Assembly (NCBI GenBank): GCA_035378845.1
Contig: DAOSUP010000007.1
Span: 12,988-76,987, forward strand
DNA: 64,000 nt
Direction of reading: 5' to 3'
Source of the DNA: JAKOUL01 sp035378845
GTDB taxonomy: Bacteria > Dictyoglomota > Dictyoglomia > Dictyoglomales > Dictyoglomaceae
In this document: positions 62,652 to 64,000 of the stretch, in pieces
How the letters are laid out: every line of letters begins with the position of its first letter
Numbering within the stretch: the stretch's first letter is position 1
Translations under genes and position numbers: made by a program
Notes under the pieces: model-generated
The model's input: only the letters and a program-made list of their open reading frames with translations
Database searches by the model: none
Told to the model about the DNA's origin: nothing

Positions 62652-64000
62652 TTTTTTAAAGTGTTCTTCTTTAGCTTTTTCTCTTCGTACATTAATTTAT
62701 CTGCTTTATTTAAAATTTCCTCTACAGAAGAGACTTCTGTAGAATTGCAAAAGACTGCCCCTATACTTAAAGAGATCTTATACAATCTATTTTCTCTATT
62801 ATTATACTGCTCAATATTCTTATTTAGTCTTAAAAGGAGTTCTTCTTTATCCTCTTCTTTATCTACCACCGATAAAACCACAAACTCGTCTCCTCCAATC
62901 CTTACAATCAAATCATTTTCACGAAAAGTTTTTCTAAAGATTTCTGCTACTTCTTTTAATGCCATATCTCCTACCTTATGTCCAAAAGTATCATTTATCC
63001 ATTTCATATTATCCACATCTGTAAATATTAATACCAATTTTTTATCTAATCTTTTAGCTAATTTTAAAGTATAATCTGCAAGAGTATTAAATCCTCTTCT
63101 ATTATGTAATTTAGTAAGAGGATCTGTATTAGAGAGAAGTTTTAACTTTTCTTCCAGCTGTTTTCTATATGTAATATCCAGGACAGTACCCATAATTGCT
63201 GGTCTTCCTCTATAAAGAGTACTTACAATAGTAATCTCAAGATATACAGAAATACCGTCTCCTCTCATTACTTTAAACTCATCAATTACATAATGTCGTT
63301 TTTTAAAAGCCTCATCATACCTTGACTGAAATTTACCTTTATACTCTCCCACCATTAAACCCAGAAGATCTTCAATTTTTTCTAACTTTGAAGGATAACC
63401 TAAAATCTCTAATAGCTGAGTGTTAGTATACACCATCTTTTTATCCTGAAGGATAAAAATCCCTATTAAAGATTGTTCTACAAGAAGCTTATATCTATCC
63501 TCTAATTCCTCATAATTATTTAGGGTATTGGTGTATTCAAGAATTGATCCAATATATCCTCCTAAATTTTCAATAAAGGAAATCATTTCATTCTCTAAAT
63601 TAGTCTTCTTATTAAACTCTAAAATTAAAGCTCCTAATACTCTATCCTTAAATTTTAAAGGTATACCTAAGGCTGATACTGTTTTAGGAGCAATTCCTAA
63701 AAGCTGCATCTTTCTTATATCTAATATATAAAGGCTTTTACCTCCTTTTAGTATCTTTGGGAGTATAGACGTATCATCTCCTCTAAATTCCATATCCAAA
63801 GATGGATAAAAGACTTTCAGATCAATATCCCCATCACATACTTGAAAAATTCCACCAAAAGTTGCTCCAGATAAATTTATTAAACTTTTGAGAAGTTTTT
63901 TAAGAGCACCATCAAAATCAAATGAATTAAAATCTTTAAAAAGTTCTTTTAATATCTCATAATCTTTCTTCTCATAGATATCTTCAATGATAGTAACCGT
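62648..64000 (-). CDS. GAF-PAS-GGDEF diguanylate cyclase (5' end outside window)
   Basis: The reading frame is open to the right edge, so the gene begins beyond base 64000; 450 residues are visible. Order: a GAF-like domain running in from the edge (with LINLSGATFGGIFQV and ALGIPLKFKDRVLGALILEF), a PAS domain (YKLLVEQSLIGIFILQDKKM to VLDITYRKQLEE), then GGDEF (LSNTDPLTKLHNRRGF onward). The active-site GGDEF is canonical, and R-E-N-D five residues before it is an intact I-site. A soluble or upstream-anchored c-di-GMP synthase; its N-terminal sensor cannot be seen. The PEGA operon follows after a 75-base gap. Confidence 0.9.
   Translation of the reverse strand, partial: TVTIIEDIYEKKDYEILKELFKDFNSFDFDGALKKLLKSLINLSGATFGGIFQVCDGDIDLKVFYPSLDMEFRGDDTSILPKILKGGKSLYILDIRKMQLLGIAPKTVSALGIPLKFKDRVLGALILEFNKKTNLENEMISFIENLGGYIGSILEYTNTLNNYEELEDRYKLLVEQSLIGIFILQDKKMVYTNTQLLEILGYPSKLEKIEDLLGLMVGEYKGKFQSRYDEAFKKRHYVIDEFKVMRGDGISVYLEITIVSTLYRGRPAIMGTVLDITYRKQLEEKLKLLSNTDPLTKLHNRRGFNTLADYTLKLAKRLDKKLVLIFTDVDNMKWINDTFGHKVGDMALKEVAEIFRKTFRENDLIVRIGGDEFVVLSVVDKEEDKEELLLRLNKNIEQYNNRENRLYKISLSIGAVFCNSTEVSSVEEILNKADKLMYEEKKLKKNTLKK

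Noticed and set aside
1..64000. Insertion sequence, prophage, integron or defence island
   Set aside because: No transposase, integrase, phage structural, restriction-modification or Cas protein was recognised in any frame.

Overview
The window is an AT-rich, gene-dense bacterial chromosome segment with no insertion sequence, prophage, CRISPR array or rRNA. Gene content suggests a thermophilic, anaerobic, sugar-fermenting bacterium: many glycoside hydrolases and sugar transporters, a flavodiiron oxygen-scavenging protein, compact operons with overlapping ends, and frequent TTG/GTG starts. Overall make-up fits Dictyoglomus best. That is recognition of gene content and protein style, not a database result.

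Layout. 1-4613: a GH38 alpha-mannosidase cut by the left edge, then a membrane diguanylate cyclase. 4578-11114: AlaX-type tRNA editing protein, RRM protein, MFS transporter, divergent nikR/larE, and a flavodiiron protein. 10356-15949: a minus-strand catabolic operon (RpiR regulator, D-2-hydroxyacid dehydrogenase, TRAP transporter P-Q-M, SDR oxidoreductase) with a strong promoter and candidate operators at 15960-16122. 16180-18582: a sugar isomerase-like protein, then two unknown small proteins leading into an NrpR-type nitrogen regulator. 18579-28793: an arginine/carbamoyl-phosphate operon in transcription order argG-C-J-D-carA-carB-argH; argF lies apart at 31482-32408. Between argG and argF is a signalling pair: an FHA protein and a CHASE2-Ser/Thr kinase split by an apparent frameshift in a run of ten A.

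32506-39407: MFS, AEC and DUF401 transporters, pyruvate kinase, an FtsB/DivIC-like protein, an unlisted 35-residue basic protein and a radical SAM/HhH protein. 39436-51942: a carbohydrate block with GH1, tRNA-Asn, GH130 phosphorylase, GH2 beta-mannosidase, a DUF4097 protein, glycogen phosphorylase, a glucose-type ABC importer without its own ATPase, and a ROK regulator. 52086-58138: a small CxxC protein, aldo/keto reductase, RqcH, RluD, a Crp/Fnr regulator and dnaA. 58141-64000: hflC, hflK, a zinc-ribbon protein and a PEGA-repeat surface protein in one operon, preceded by a GAF-PAS-GGDEF protein cut by the right edge.

The genes describe uptake and breakdown of mannose/glucose polysaccharides (GH38, GH1, GH2, GH130, GlgP, ABC importer), hydroxy- or sugar-acid use (TRAP operon), arginine synthesis and several regulators (RpiR, ROK, NikR, NrpR, Crp/Fnr, c-di-GMP enzymes, Ser/Thr kinase). 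No gene-free stretch exceeds 300 bases. The longest gaps (about 190-250 bases at 15950-16179, 40777-40968 and 45633-45881) hold promoters, operators or nothing I could identify.
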